A stretch of DNA of 64,000 nt from Sclerodactyla briareus (Eukaryota > Echinodermata > Holothuroidea > Dendrochirotida > Sclerodactylidae), in contig JAODTK010001876.1 in assembly GCA_026419785.1 (NCBI GenBank), positions 1-64,000 of the forward strand, given 5' to 3'. Shown here piece after piece: positions 13,401 through 25,462 of this stretch. Made by a program: the position numbers and the translations under genes. Each line of letters begins with the position of its first letter. The first letter of the stretch is position 1. Below the pieces are notes generated by a model that did not search any database, was not told where the DNA came from, and worked only from the letters and a program-made list of their open reading frames with translations.

Positions 13401-14112
13401 AGCCGGCATGTAAAAAAAAGGGTTAAACCATGATACTGCTTTTGGCATGCAATTTACCATGGCTACGTGCAAGGCATGTTCATCCGACGTTTACCGCCAG
13501 TCGCCCTACCTGACAAAATTTACCCCACTCCGCATGAAGGCGGTTGCAATTATGAGTTCATACACATACTGGCACCTTGTGCACCCGTGTAACCCTACCT
13601 ATAATTTGTCACCGGCAGCCCGCGTCTACATTGCCTACGGTAGTTTCCTTGTGCCATTTGATATAAAGACACTGAAAATGCCGCTGGGGACAATATAGTG
13701 AACCGCTCGCTGGCTGGAGTAAGGGGATTATTAAGGCAGTAATTAATGATTTATTTCATTTCATTCATTTGTTTGATGAAGGTGAGGTGGATACCTCTTT
13801 TATAGTGACGTAGATGTTGGTGATGGTCGGGGGAGTGATGATCGGGTTACGGAATAGAGCGTTACATTGGAAAATGGCAGGAAAAAACGGCCATAGGTAG
13901 GGCTATATCCCTGACAACAGGCTACTCTTCAGGAGAGTCAAATCATACAGACTCAATCCTTCCATGACATGAGTGTGTGGTTCGCTACGGCTATTGACGT
14001 TGTGCATAGGTCCGTGACGCAGATGACAGAGGCAAATCACAGTCCAAAATTTACAAGTCCGGCATGTAACTCACAACACGCCTTACGACCGGGCGAAACG
14101 AGGAGTGGAAAA
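13401..14112. other. No recognisable gene
   Basis: Two plus-strand frames occur: 13,447-13,698 (83 codons, five cysteines) and 13,969-14,187 (72 codons). Neither matches a family known to me or has visible splice context beyond chance. Confidence 0.4.
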
Positions 14113-14530
14113 CGGGATAGATCGAAATCACGAAAAACGTCTTCCGACTTTTTTCTGCCGGGATCTCCCAGTGACATCACACACTAAACAGTTCGGAAAA
14201 ATTTGAAAGTCGGCGTGTACCTACAGGGTCCCGCTTCTGTCCCTATAATTCTGGAACTGGGAGACGCAGGCCCCGGGAACATGAAGGTGGTCCTCGGACC
14301 CTCTCGAGAACATGTACTTCACAGGGTCCCGTTTAGGCCCCCTATAATAATATGAAACTGGGGAAACGCCTGGCCCCGGGAACCCGAGGAAGTGGTTCCC
14401 CGTACCCTCCGAAACACTACATCGGGTTCCCGACCCAATCCTCCCACCTGGGGGAAACGTAGTAGATCGAAATCACGAAAACCGTCCTTGACCACCACTT
14501 TTTTTTTTTCGGCCGTGACTCCCGGGCATT
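14113..14530. repeat. Tandem repeat framed by direct repeats
   Basis: Two units of about 100 bp begin at 14,223 and 14,321 with 'acagggtcccg' and share 'cccctataat', 'ggaaacgc' and 'ggccccgggaac'. A shortened third unit starts at 14,421. The array is bracketed by two copies of a ~60-bp sequence containing 'atcgaaatcacgaaaa' (about 14,121 and 14,464), each followed by a T run and 'tgccgggatctccc'-like DNA. Confidence 0.7.
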
Positions 14531-15877
14531 GTACCTGATGTTTTAGTGAATTTCAAGCTTTGACGGAGAAATGCAGATACTACATAGCCTTCTTGTTAAC
14601 GTTCTCTGCATTTAATAAGGCACTGGGTAGTTCTCCGTACTACGTTGCTGGTCAGACGGGGGCAATGGTACCACGGGGGACAGAGTCTTATGTTTCCACC
14701 AGGTGCACAAATATCAAAATTTTGGCCAAATGTCAATTTTCAGATTTGTCCTTTCGAAATTTATCCAACTTTCTGAAATTCTTTCTCGCTAGTAACCCAC
14801 AGTATTCTATGCGATACGGAGTGGAGAGATGGGGGGGGGGGTCGGAAAAAACGAATCAGCTGTGATGGTCAAAATGAAGTTGTGCACATGGTCGATCCCT
14901 GCACATTCTCTTTCAATAATTGCTCTCTGACTGATTAGTGTCTTCCCCGACGGCATCTCTAGGCTTCAAAATCCCCCTTGATTCGTGAAGAATTTTTCCA
15001 AGCCCAGACTCCCTAATCCCTTTTTTCCTTCCAAAAGGATTGTTCCGGTGACGAGTATCACCAAACTTGGAAAATGTTCACGTACGCGACGCGGGGGGCA
15101 GCGACAAGCGGCCTCGACTGGAAGCGGCGGCGTGGAGGCCCAGGCATTCGATCCCCTGAGTGAGAGTGAGTGACCTACGGCCACATTCCACATTGTAACA
15201 CAAGTCATTTTGCAGTCACTTTCACAACCGTGTATGACAATACTGATACTTCTACGGCAGCGGATTTCATGCCACAATTATGATGCATAAGAACCTATAC
15301 TATCGGAATTATGTTGGGGGTGGCTTTTACTAACTGACTATAATGTCACCACTGTATAGCAGCAGAAGGTGAGCTCAGGAAAACTGGGATACAGCGAAAT
15401 CAATCAATCAAGCAACGGTTAGATTATGACCGCTAATGCCAATACGGTCTCACAGCGTCTTCATAGCATTTACGTTGAAACAAGAACAACTTCCACAGTG
15501 ACCACCAATCATTCAAAGCTAAATCAGAGAAAGAGAGTACCAGCCAAAACAAAAAATAATCAACGATAAAACAACCATGAAATAACTGAGCTCCAAACTA
15601 TAAAAAGAGACTAATATAGGCAATAAACAGAAGCCTTTCAATTGGGTTTGTCTGCAGTGTTTATTGCACGGTAATAATAAAATTATAAAACAATATAATA
15701 GGTGACTCTGAAGCGACATTTAATTGCAGTGGAATATATATATCCTATGAACACAAAAGCACTGCAATACACTGACATTTTTTTTTTACATATCAGACAG
15801 GCTATGGAGGCCTGTACATTTACTGTAATCTACGTTACAAAAACGCAGGGGCGGCGATCGTATTAAATTATTTTTAA
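14531..15877. other. No gene seen
   Basis: Short frames on both strands, none recognised. G8-10 runs lie near 14,830, and a T run of about 10 at 15,779-15,788. Nothing supports an exon. Confidence 0.45.
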
Positions 15878-15901
15878 TTTTTTTTTTTTTTTTTTTTTTT
15901 T

Positions 15902-15972
<71 letters not shown>

Positions 15973-16021
15973 TTTTTTTTTTTTTTTTTTTTGTTTTTTT
16001 TTTTTTTTTTGATTTTTTTTT

Positions 16022-16100
<79 letters not shown>

Positions 16101-16132
16101 TTTTTTTTTAATTTTTTTTTGTTTTTTTTTTT
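15878..16132. repeat. 255-bp T tract
   Basis: Almost pure T with about a dozen single non-T bases. The long poly-Phe frame over it is an artefact. The length is far beyond a normal LINE or SINE tail in reverse orientation. It may be partly a sequencing or assembly artefact. Confidence 0.95.
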
Positions 16133-16189
16133 AGGAGGGGGGGGGTGGCATATGAGGTTCGCACTATCTAAGAGGAGACGCATCATAGG

Positions 16190-16830
16190 AATTATCGTTT
16201 CGCAAAGCCCCCAAGATTGCAGGAAAGATATGATCCAGGATGGAATTAAGCAACATCCAAAATTGGCAATAAATTCCCGAAATGGGTATTTCAATGAAGA
16301 CACATTATTGAAGGAAATGATCGATGTTTCAACCTGTACAATTCGGGTCGTGTGGTACCATCGTTTTTGACGCGAGGATCTTACAGACCCCCCCCCCTCC
16401 CCCAGATTGCAGGGAACGGCATTCCTGGGGCGTATGGCAATTAGCAAAGTTTAAAAAAAAATATATATATATAAAATAATGTCAAGAAATGTTCTTGAGG
16501 AACGGATCGATGTGTAGTCCTCACAATTCGGGCCACCATCAGTGAACGCGTAGGGTACAAGGAAAGGTTGAGCCTTATGAATACCCCAAATTGCCGAAAA
16601 CTGGACTTCCGGGGTCTTATGACAGTAAGCAACATCCCGAAATTGAAAATAATTTTCCAAAATTGAAATCTCAGGAAACGCTCTTGAAAGAATGATCTAT
16701 ATTCATTCATACATTTCGTGCCACCAACTGTTGACGTGTATCGTACACGAAAATAGTCTACCCCCGATCCGACACAGATGCAGAAGCGGGACTTCCTTGG
16801 GCTCATGGCCGTAAGCAGATCATTCCGAAG
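16190..16830. repeat. Tandem repeat, ~190-220 bp unit, at least 3 units
   Basis: The landmark 'attaagcaacatcc' (16,245) recurs as 'attagcaaagtt' (16,440), 'agtaagcaacatcccg' (16,624) and 'gtaagcagatcattccg' (16,811). Between landmarks, each unit has a 'gaacggatcgatg/gaaatgatcgatg' phrase and a 'attcgg(g)ccac/gtc' phrase. The units are strongly diverged. A C run sits in the first unit (16,388-16,396). The array directly follows the T tract. Confidence 0.65.
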
Positions 16831-17101
16831 CTGTGCGAGTTAATCCTTACATTTCTTATCGTAGCCTTCATTCCTAACATAGCAATTTTGAAGGTCTTCA
16901 ATCAATTGGGCCGGTAAGAGGTTGCCCGCATTTTGAAAATTGCTTGAACATCAGTGTCTCGTTGTTTACCTCTTCTATAACTTCGAATCATCATGAATCC
17001 ATGCAAAAGAGGTTTTCAGCAACCTACATAACTAACTTGAACCTAATAGAACCTTTCCTTTTTTCGGATATCGTGCTTACCATGAGGGTCAACACATGAA
17101 T

Positions 17102-17136
17102 ACAAACACAAACACACAAAAACACACACATACACA

Positions 17137-17184
<48 letters not shown>

Positions 17185-17215
17185 ACACGCAACGCACAAA
17201 CACACAAAACACTCA
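17102..17215. repeat. (CA)n microsatellite
   Basis: Perfect CA repeats over about 17,139-17,182, with impure ACAC-rich DNA on both sides. The His/Thr-rich and Val/Cys-rich frames across it are artefacts. Confidence 0.95.
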
Positions 17216-17299
17216 AGATGTTTGAACAAGATCAATTTCGACAGAGTCTTCCTTACAAGCTCACCAGAATTCTGTTCTGTCGTCCTCTGGCAAGATGAT

Positions 17300-18990
17300 G
17301 CATCTAATTCTTGCCAGTAGCTTGAACCACTGTCTTCATTAGGTTGAGGACGTGGTTCTCTTCAACCGCGGTGTCATACAGGGGGCTTCTAAGTCCCGAA
17401 TATCGACTTTCGGCCACATTTGGACGTACCGCGTGGACATCATCAGAGAAACATTGATCCCTTGTGGCAGATTGCCAGTTGACGTCTTCAACATTAATTG
17501 AATGCATTTCTCTGTTTCATTACACAACTGCACAACGCTCTGTGAAGGTTTTTGAAGCCCTCCTAGGTTGTACTTGAGCCAAATATCCAGCTCGTGATTT
17601 CGTCATGGCTGGATACGACTGACGTTGCTCTCCATCAGCCGCCATTATCGCAGTGTTATCCAGTGGAATGCAGTTACCACTGGTAGTGTTGATATTGTGT
17701 TCGTCAACAACCGCTTGTATGCCCCTTTGAACTGCAAAGCAGTTGGGTTGTTGTTGCACCCACCCCTAGCCATGGGAGTACCTGCGTTGTCACAAAGACC
17801 AAGGAATAGTCCAGCCTCATTCAAGTTGCCCAGTCAACCGTCCAGGTTGGTTCACCCTCATTGGGGCTTTGTATCCTCTCCCTAACGGGTCCTCGAATGC
17901 GTACATCAAAAAGAGCATCGAACACCCTGAGGCATTTCACCGTGGCCTCACACCCTTGAAATTGTGGCAGGTGGAGCTCTTGGCAACAGTACTCTAAAGC
18001 ATCCGCTACACTGGCACTAAAAACTTGTGTTGCCACCTTTACTTCATTTTTTGTTTTTTCCACTCGACATGGGCCTTCTTCAATCTGTTGCCCAGACGAA
18101 GACCTTCACTTTCTTGCAATTTGTTCAGCTCGTCTAAATAATTCCATTTTATGTACAAGCCATTCTGATCCTTAAACTGACCCAATCCCCGAGCGTATTT
18201 CAAAGCACAAGCTGCAACATATGACAGGCATCAAAGAGCAGGTGGATACTTTTTGAAGGATCATACGGATGGGGGAAAGATGGACTGAGAGATTCGGGCT
18301 TTCCAGATTTGCCCCAAGCGACCTCATCATTTTAAATTTACTGGAAGGACCGTCGCATTTTACAGAAGAGCCTGTCAACCCCACAATCGTGACAGATCGT
18401 GACAAATTGGCTCTTTCCTACCAGAAAACCCAAATTTCCAAATTTAGGAAGTATCCGAGGGGCATCTTCCGTTTATCATTGAGTGACACGGCCATCACTA
18501 CCAACGCATCTTTGCCAGTGGGCTAGTGTTATTTGTTGCATTCTGGCCAACATCAACATAGCCGTAAAATTTACCATTTGCAAACTCCACGTTGCCTTCT
18601 AACCGCAATCTCATCAAACATGAGCGCGCAAAATTTTGTCCAATTTATCGTTCCCTTTCAATTGTCTGATTTGGTTTTAAGAGTGGAGAAGGCGCATTGT
18701 GTGAATCCCGGTTCGCCCGTTGATAGCGCTAACCAATTTCGAATATGCCTTGGATGAGGCAGAGCAAGACCAAACGTCTCACGAACATAGTTATACGCTC
18801 TTGGTGAGTAAAAGTGTAGGGTCAGTGCAAAGGACTTGATAACATCCGAGTACAATTTTTTTTGCCTTTTTTATCCAGCGCAGTCTAGTCATCAAATCCT
18901 TTGCAACACCACTGAAGTTACATTCCAAAACCTCAGCCCACGTGGTTGAAATAAGGTTCTCTGACTGTAGGAACTATAAGAAAAAAAAAC
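17300..18990 (-). pseudogene. P-element/THAP9-like transposase core, decayed
   Basis: The catalytic body of a P-superfamily DNA transposase, on the minus strand. From N to C: 'WAEVLECNFSGVAKDLMTRL' (about 18,940); 'FALTLHFYSPRAYNYVRETF' and 'PHPRHIRNWL', then 'GEPGFTQCAFSTLK' (18,658-18,855); 'SLGANLESPNL' with a 'PHPYDPSKSIHLLFDACHM'-like stretch split over two frames (18,200-18,330); 'VKVATQVFSASVADALEYCC', then 'LHLPQFQGCEATVKCLRVFD' (17,880-18,045); and a C-terminal 'ASKTFTERCAVV'/'INVEDVNW' region (17,400-17,560). In the P/THAP9 family this part holds the RNase H-like catalytic fold and a GTP-binding insertion. Frameshifts and stops interrupt it at several points, so it is inactive. A THAP-like N-terminus lies about 2 kb upstream. 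Confidence 0.85.
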
Positions 18991-19472
18991 CAGAGAGCGA
19001 TGTGACCTTCTTTTTCAACCGTCGGCATTTCTGTTTTTTTTTGAGAGGTTCTTAGCTTTGTTTGGTGTCTCTGCAGCGCTTGTGTCTAGTTTCCTCGTCA
19101 GCGTGACTGGAGACACTAGGTTCGCATAACTGTGGGATCATGGACAAGGCCTGCGTTACCTTTGTCTGGGGTCAACATTTCTGTCAATTCTCCATCTGGT
19201 CCAGAGCGACATACTCATCTGAACAAAACGACAAACTAGATGAACCAGCGTTAAGAAAGATAGACAATGTGGAGTTTTTCTGAAGATATATTTTGGGACA
19301 TCCTGATGCGCGTGAGGATAGGTTTCTGTGTGTGGGGAGGGGGGAGGGTGTTTGCTGCAGGCAGGGGGGTGGGGGCTGTAATGCCTGGATGGGAGAGGTA
19401 TTTCCGGCCATCTGGGGGTCTTGCTCAACCAAAAATTTCCCTGTACGCTCCGCGCCAACCTATGGTGGTGCA

Positions 19473-19905
19473 GACCGGGAGGATTAGTAGAGCGGTGTCA
19501 GTGTCGTTTTGCATGCAACAGGTCCCGGGTTCGAATTCCAGCCGACCAGTCACCGGCGTTTTTTCCAGAAGTGCGGTACTTGCAAGTTCGACTGGCGGTT
19601 CCTGGTCTGGAGGTTCCTGGTCCTCTGTTGAGCATTGGGCTTGGTCATTTCCGGGGTGGTGTTTCGGGGCACTTGCAATAGGTCTCGTCGTTCGGCCTGT
19701 GAGCAGTCGCGGCGATCATCTATCCTCGCCTCCATGGTTCTGAGAAGGGGGTCAGGTCCTGGAGTTCACTGATCGCCGTCGGATGGGAACGTAACATTGC
19801 GGTCCCGGGCAGGGATGTGTCACCTCCTGCTCGAAGTCATCTAAGCACTGTCGAGAAAGAATGCTAGTTGTCGCCGGTGCCATCCACGAGCAAAAAAAAA
19901 AAAAA
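19473..19905 (+). mobile_element. tRNA-derived SINE with A tail
   Basis: The 5' part is tRNA-like: an A-box-like 'ttagtagagcggtg' at 19,484 and a B-box 'gggttcgaattcc' at 19,528. The middle contains 'gccgtcggatgggaacgtaa' followed by 'ggtcccgggc' (19,775-19,810), which resembles conserved central domains of invertebrate SINEs. The element ends in A14 at 19,892-19,905. It lies between the THAP fragment and the transposase core, in the opposite orientation, so it probably inserted into the P-like element or its intron. No clear target-site duplication is visible. Confidence 0.75.
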
Positions 19906-20486
19906 TCGGTTTAGGGTTTCCATGATTAGTCAATTGGCTCTGAACCCGTAAAGCATCAAAACGAATCAATCAAACTACGCTCAGTATATCTCGTGCCCCT
20001 CCCCACAAAATGTCCTGTGCCCCCCTGATGACTTGTGCTTCAGCAATGAGTATGGAACGTTGGTTTCTCATAAGAACTGTACATGAACTCCAAAGAAATT
20101 CAAGCCAGTTTTTAGAAGATAATTAGATGTATAACTGCCCTCCATTTTCCAATGTCCAGCGCCCATTGAAAACACATGGCTACGCCACTGCTACTCCGGT
20201 CAGGTCAGGGGAGACTTGGAATCGCCTTTCCTGGCCTCCAGGAGGCCTTATCTGCCAAAATGTTTGTGTACTCCAACCGATGCTGCTCTCCGATAGATAT
20301 TATCCGACGACTCTATACATGTTCCATCCCCTATCCCCCCTAGCGTCACCACCCTACGTAGGTGTTGCGTTAATTATCAGATTAACAACAGTTCAACTTT
20401 TTCTTCACACATTGCACATTAAGATGTTTACAACTGAGCCCAACACGTGTATCTTGGAGGAGGGTATGCAAGCCCATTTCTCAAAT

Positions 20487-20572
20487 GGTGGCGCTCGCTT
20501 AGATGATACAATTGCTGTCCACCCCCCCCCCCCCACCCCCACTCTTCGAAACAGATCGCCGCCCCTGCTTAC
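20487..20572. repeat. Short dispersed repeat, copy 2 (C-tract family)
   Basis: Counterpart of 12,434-12,514, with a longer C tract (about 20,521-20,534). Its position inside the transposase remnant interval suggests another insertion there. Confidence 0.6.
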
Positions 20573-21048
20573 CTGTGCACGGCGGTCGTCTCTCTGCATT
20601 GTTCACTTGGTCCTTTTGATCAGAACCGACTCCGTCTCAGTAGAGCTACTCTCGGCATTGAGACTCTGTATAGGCTGTGACTGAATAACAGGAGTGTGAA
20701 AAGAATTATAATGGAGTCAAGTAAAATTATTCTAAACGTTTGTTTCCTAGAAACCACTTCCACAATAGTTGAGAGGTACATTTCATGGACCATGGTGATA
20801 AAAATCCAAGATGGCCGCCACCAGAGTAGTGCGGCGACCGCCCGGCATTCCGAACCCATCCGAGATTTCGTAGGGCGAACATTGTTTCAAGTTTCGTGTT
20901 CAATCGAACATGGCTTTAGAGAGTACCTGCGTTATCATCACGTTGACAATGTTGTGGGTGGAAAGGCTCTTCTTAGTTTTTTACTCAAAGTGACTGCCCC
21001 CCTCGTCCGTTCGAGTGATTAAGTAGGCCTACTGTATCATTCTTGTGC

Positions 21049-21240
21049 TCACCTCTTGTAATTTTCTTGGGATATCGTACGGCACTGCATCTCCCTGAAA
21101 GCGTCGACATATTTTCCCAGTTTTATTGAAAACATTCGGTCAGTGAAATGATCAGAGCACAACTTTGCCCAGGCAGCTGGCTTCCAACTTTCGTCTTTGT
21201 TCATGTTCTCCAGACATTGGCAGCAACACAAACGGTCTTC
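21049..21240 (-). pseudogene. THAP-domain fragment of the P-like transposase
   Basis: The minus-strand frame 'KDESWKPAAWAKLCSDHFTD' contains the WxP and LCSDHF features of the THAP zinc finger. That DNA-binding domain forms the N-terminus of P-element and THAP9 transposases. A frame change follows, after which 'DAVPYDIP' resembles the AVPTIF end of the domain. The first cysteines are not clearly placed. Orientation and position fit the N-terminal exon of the transposase remnant at 17.3-19.0 kb. An independent THAP gene remnant is the alternative. Confidence 0.65.
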
Positions 21241-21879
21241 TCCGTGGGAATTGTAATAGGGTAATTCAATAAGTAAATCTTGAGCATTTACAGGAGATTA
21301 CAGGTACTGCATCACTGCATCATGGTCTCGTTTGGTAGGCAGGCATCATGGTAACCTAGGGCGGGCGTAATGCAAGGAAGTAGACTTTCTGTTGACCTTT
21401 ATGCCTTTGACCTGACCCCACACACATTTCATCTATTTCCCATAGCCCACCCGTCATTCTTTATAAACCTTCTCGAAATCGGTCCACCTAAAAAGGCCCA
21501 GACAAACGCATCGATAGGCGAAAACGCAAAAGATTCATACATGCTGTACTGGAAAGAAAGAGTTTCTCCCATTGCCAAACATGTGCTGAACTTCTCGAAA
21601 GTACCAACAGTCCAGTCATATTTACATGACCAGTGGCCTTCACTAAATATTTAGTATTCGCTAGAATACGAAATGACGGCAATGCCTCTTCAAATCTTCA
21701 CAGTGGTTTCCATTCCAGAGGATCGGTTATGTGATCATTTGCTTTTGATCATTTAGAGAATCGGCCAAAAACTGTACTGACATCAATTTCAAACTTATTG
21801 TCCAGACATTCATCAAACGTCAGCAAAGATTCCTTCACGAGCGCTCGCAGTTGGTGAAATAAACGAAAAAGTAAAGAAC
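21241..21879. other. No gene seen
   Basis: A plus-strand 94-codon frame (21,370-21,654) and an overlapping minus frame match nothing recognised. Confidence 0.4.
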
Positions 21880-21957
21880 ATCCACCCGGATCGAACCCGG
21901 GTCGCGCACCTGGGAGGCAATACACTAAGCGACCCGCGCCATGACGCCGCGTGGCGA
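21880..21957 (-). other. tRNA-like sequence, probably SINE or pseudo-tRNA
   Basis: On the minus strand a good T-arm is present ('cccgg', loop 'gttcgat', 'ccggg') with a B-box. Upstream, 'tgcctcccagg' resembles a Gly-type anticodon region. The acceptor and anticodon stems do not pair convincingly, so this is not scored as a tRNA gene. It may be the 5' end of a tRNA-derived SINE; no A tail was seen. Confidence 0.45.
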
Positions 21958-23479
21958 AAAGTGATTCGAACTTGTATTTATACTGTTGTTGATAATTCTG
22001 ACAAGATGCACCAATTGGATTATTGCATATTTCAGATGACTAATTCACTAACGAGTCATTTGCTCGGCGTCCAGTTTTTGTTTTTTTTTTTGTTGTCTAA
22101 TCCAATCGACGTTTCCTCTCCTTAATATCAAAACTATGGGTTCTTGCTAGGTAGGACTAGGATCGAATTAGAATGTCCAATTGTCGTGTAGGTGGCAGAA
22201 ACTGCACAATTTCATCACTGTAGCCTGGCCCCTTGGGCCCATTGGCATTTAATATGCCCAGTGTGCTCACTACGATGTCACAATCGGCCGTCTAATCATT
22301 CTCGGAAGTACATTTGGTGCACATCTTGATCAATCACTTTGAATAAAGTTTTGTAAATTGGCTGTTATCATTAGATGTGACCTTCATTCACGCTGTAATA
22401 ATGAGAACAGTCATGAATGCACGCATCGGCTATCAAATTACGTTATGCCGCCTGCCATCATCTTTTGGGCAAGCAGGCCTTCGGGCCATGGGAATTAGTT
22501 TTCCTTTGCTTGTCCTTATCCTTTGCCTTGTATTTTTGTACGTTTGTATGTATTTGATGATCAAATGAATTAATGAAATAAATCACCACATGGCGCCTCG
22601 TAGTCGTAATTAACGTACGCTATTTTTGGCCTAGGCCGGGTGTACAATATGAAGGCGATGTTTTTACTACAGAGTCCAGGCCAGATCTGGAAACTTCTCG
22701 GGGCACACTTCGATAATTAAATGTTCCATAAACTTCCGCCTCGGTGTTCTAGACTCTTAGGAGAAAGAATTCACAAATAAACAGCAATTTGTTGATCTTG
22801 TGTGCACCATTTGGGTAATTTCAAGTTATTTATTTCACAGAGCGAGCCGGTTCACAGTCTGTGCCATATGCACTCACCTACAGGCCCCTAGGCCTATGTA
22901 AACGTTAAATAGTCTAACTTCAGGGTCATCAATTTGACGATCATGATTTTTTTCTTCTTTCACGAAATTGCACCGGACAAATATTCATACAACGAACAGA
23001 TACAAGCAACGTCCAAATACTAGCCGTCGGTTTTCACATATTTCCTACGAATAAGCTCTTTATAGGATACCGTAGTCGTCGGGTTCTTCTCACGTCCGAA
23101 CAGTAGTGATTTCTTACCCCGGTCCGCCGACTCAAACAAACCCCAAGCCTTTTAACTACTATTACTTACCGATGAAATGTCCTGCCGTCGTCATATTCTT
23201 CTCTATTGGAACATTCATCAGCAGCACAAAGGCGAGGCATTATGCTTTGCAGTCATACTCCTGCCTGCTGACTGAATATCGAATCCTGCAGCTCTTCTCT
23301 TTGATTGGTCGACCGCGTTGAGCACAAAAGGTCATCCGACTACACGTTGCTAGGGCTCTGGATCTAGGCAACCCCGCATCTAGTCCGGCTAATATGCAAC
23401 AGCGCGTATACGTCGTATGCGTTCGTTCAGTGGTGTTACTCAGAGTACCGTATATGATTCGGGCGATTTCGGCAAGGTT
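21958..23479. other. No gene seen
   Basis: Mixed AT-rich DNA with a T run at 22,079-22,090. No recognisable coding frame or repeat partner was found. Confidence 0.4.
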
Positions 23480-23570
23480 CAGTTTAAGTACACGAACTGT
23501 CGTTGCTGAAACGACGTGACGATCACGAATGCAATCGCCTGTCGTTCAGAGTTACTCGCACGGGGCATTT
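23480..23570 (-). repeat. Inverted copy of the 37.5/54.2-kb repeat segment
   Basis: The complement begins 'ccccgtgcgagtaactctga' and continues with 'gacaggcgattgcattcgtg' and 'tttcagcaacgacagt'. This aligns with 54,190-54,275 ('cccgtgcgagcaacactgaa', 'tatcagcagcatacagtg') and with 37,486-37,560. The three share the peptide-like pattern RASN-ERQA, but coding is not shown. It marks a third, unlinked, inverted copy of part of the duplicated block. Confidence 0.65.
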
Positions 23571-23670
23571 GTCTCTCAATTGTTACAAGCCACCCGCCAT
23601 TGCCGCTCCAGTTATTATAATACTTCATGGGGCAATGCCAATTTTGCCCGGACCGGTATGGCGGCAATGC

Positions 23671-25333
23671 AAATTTGTACCTAGCTTAGGCCTCCCATGC
23701 GCGTCTAAACCAAGTGCGCACTCTAGCAGTTATATTCATCCTCTATGGGTACGGGATACTATGGTGCGCGTTGAGGGTTGACAGAATAATTAACAGACCT
23801 GTAATACCGCACACGAAGGAATGTCTGGCGCGCTGCTGGTACTACAAAAGGCATGTAAGATGCAGGTCATCGGAAGAAAACATGATTGACGCGAATGCCC
23901 AATCCTTGTCGAGGCCACGGGTGGGCTTCACTTTATTGATAAGTTTACCTTCAGCAGTTTTTCTCTGTTCTGGGGAACTGAAATTACCCGATCTAATGGC
24001 AACTAAGATCACAACAGAATGTCCGCCACTAACGATTTGAATTAACATGCAGTTGGACATGCAAATTAGGGGAACAGAAACCCAATGCACTTACGAATAT
24101 ATCCCATACATCATGTGGGAAAAAGCTGCCCATTTACGCCGACCTCCTATCGGTTACCCACGATCAAACACTGAATAGCGACCACCTTAGGCAAGTCTGG
24201 CCCCAAACTTCGCCACTCGATTGCCGAAGCTATCATTCATCATCAGGTCAGAGGCCTCTCTTAGTTAGAGAACACTAGGTCCTGGCTATAAATCAATTAA
24301 TTTTTCTCGAGCGGAGTCCGACTTTTTGTCGCCCAGATACCGACTTCTTATTTCACAGAGGGTGGTGTCACCCTCCCCCCCACCCCCCCCCCCCCTCCCG
24401 TATTTACGCCCCTGGTTAAGTTAGGACAAGGTCACGAGGAAGAGGGTGTTAAACCATAAGAACTCAAAATTAACCACTGCAGAGCACTATCACATTTGTT
24501 TCCACTAGATATTCAAAGCTCCCGTTCACTTTTTAGGTATTAAAATATTTCTTTTAAATGTAAGCTAAGTGGAGAGTTGCCGGATGCCTCGGCCTTTCAA
24601 ATTAATTTTATTCATATATTAAGAGAGGAATATTCTCTTCTCCAGAAAAAAAACAATGATCGTGGATTTTCACACTTCAGAGAATGTTTTAATTGATGAT
24701 CCTATTGTGTTTCATTTAAATTATTATATTACATGATTTCAGCAATTGCTGATTAGAAGAAAGCACGCAAAAAATTAGGATGAAAAAAACCCCTATGAGT
24801 GCTGAGAAGGCCTGTGGAGATGATAGGAATTTGATAGAGATTTAGAGAGAATATTGTGAACATAAAAACACCGAAGTTGCAGCAACACTTACAGAAAAAA
24901 CGAACTGCATATCCCGCAAACTTAAACCCCAAAAATTGGATAAGACTGGTCCCGGCATGGACGCTACGGGTAAATCATACACCACAGCGTAAAGCATATG
25001 TGACTTCTCTGGCTACTATTAGTAGTAAACAACATTGAACGCACTTAAACAGAAGAGGGAACACGTGGTAGCGGTGAACTCTCCCACTTACCTGTTCTGT
25101 CGATAACTGGTCAGGTTCAGACGTCAGACCTGAGCAAAAAGACAAGAACTACCGGCGCGACAATGTGGGCTTGAAATAGATAATAAAAGAAAGCATAGTG
25201 GTGGTGCCCATGTATGGAATGTCTTCTGTAAGTGGTTTGGTACTCTATCGTTCACTGTGATGGTGTGCCTAATTAGTGAAGATCAAATAGTTAGCATAGC
25301 TGCGAAGCCTGGAGTACGGTCGTGAGGGTAAAT
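23671..25333. other. No gene seen
   Basis: Overlapping short frames at 23,503-24,090 are unsupported. A C-rich tract lies at 24,372-24,396, followed by 'cgtatttacgcccctgg', which resembles the C-tract repeat ends found elsewhere in the window. Confidence 0.4.
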
Positions 25334-25462
25334 ATGATGAAAATGAAAATGAAAATGAAAATGAAAATGAAAATGAAAATTTCACTCATTCCATGAAAAA
25401 TTCATTTTCATTTTAATTCTTTTCGTTTTCATTTTTCATTTTTCATTTCATTCGTGGAATGG
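25334..25462. repeat. Inverted hexanucleotide microsatellite
   Basis: About eight units of ATGAAA run to 25,380. They are followed by the complementary CATTTT-type repeats from about 25,401 to 25,452. 'cattccatgaa' at 25,387 and 'ttcgtggaatg' at 25,451 extend the dyad. A long hairpin is possible. Confidence 0.85.

Noticed and set aside
15900..16370. 156-codon open frame
   Set aside because: Poly-phenylalanine from the T tract; the tail continues into a tandem repeat.
20127..20684. 185-codon plus-strand frame
   Set aside because: It runs through a C-tract repeat with Pro-rich translation and has no recognisable domain.
21880..21957. Functional tRNA-Gly gene
   Set aside because: A good T-arm is present, but the acceptor and anticodon stems do not pair.
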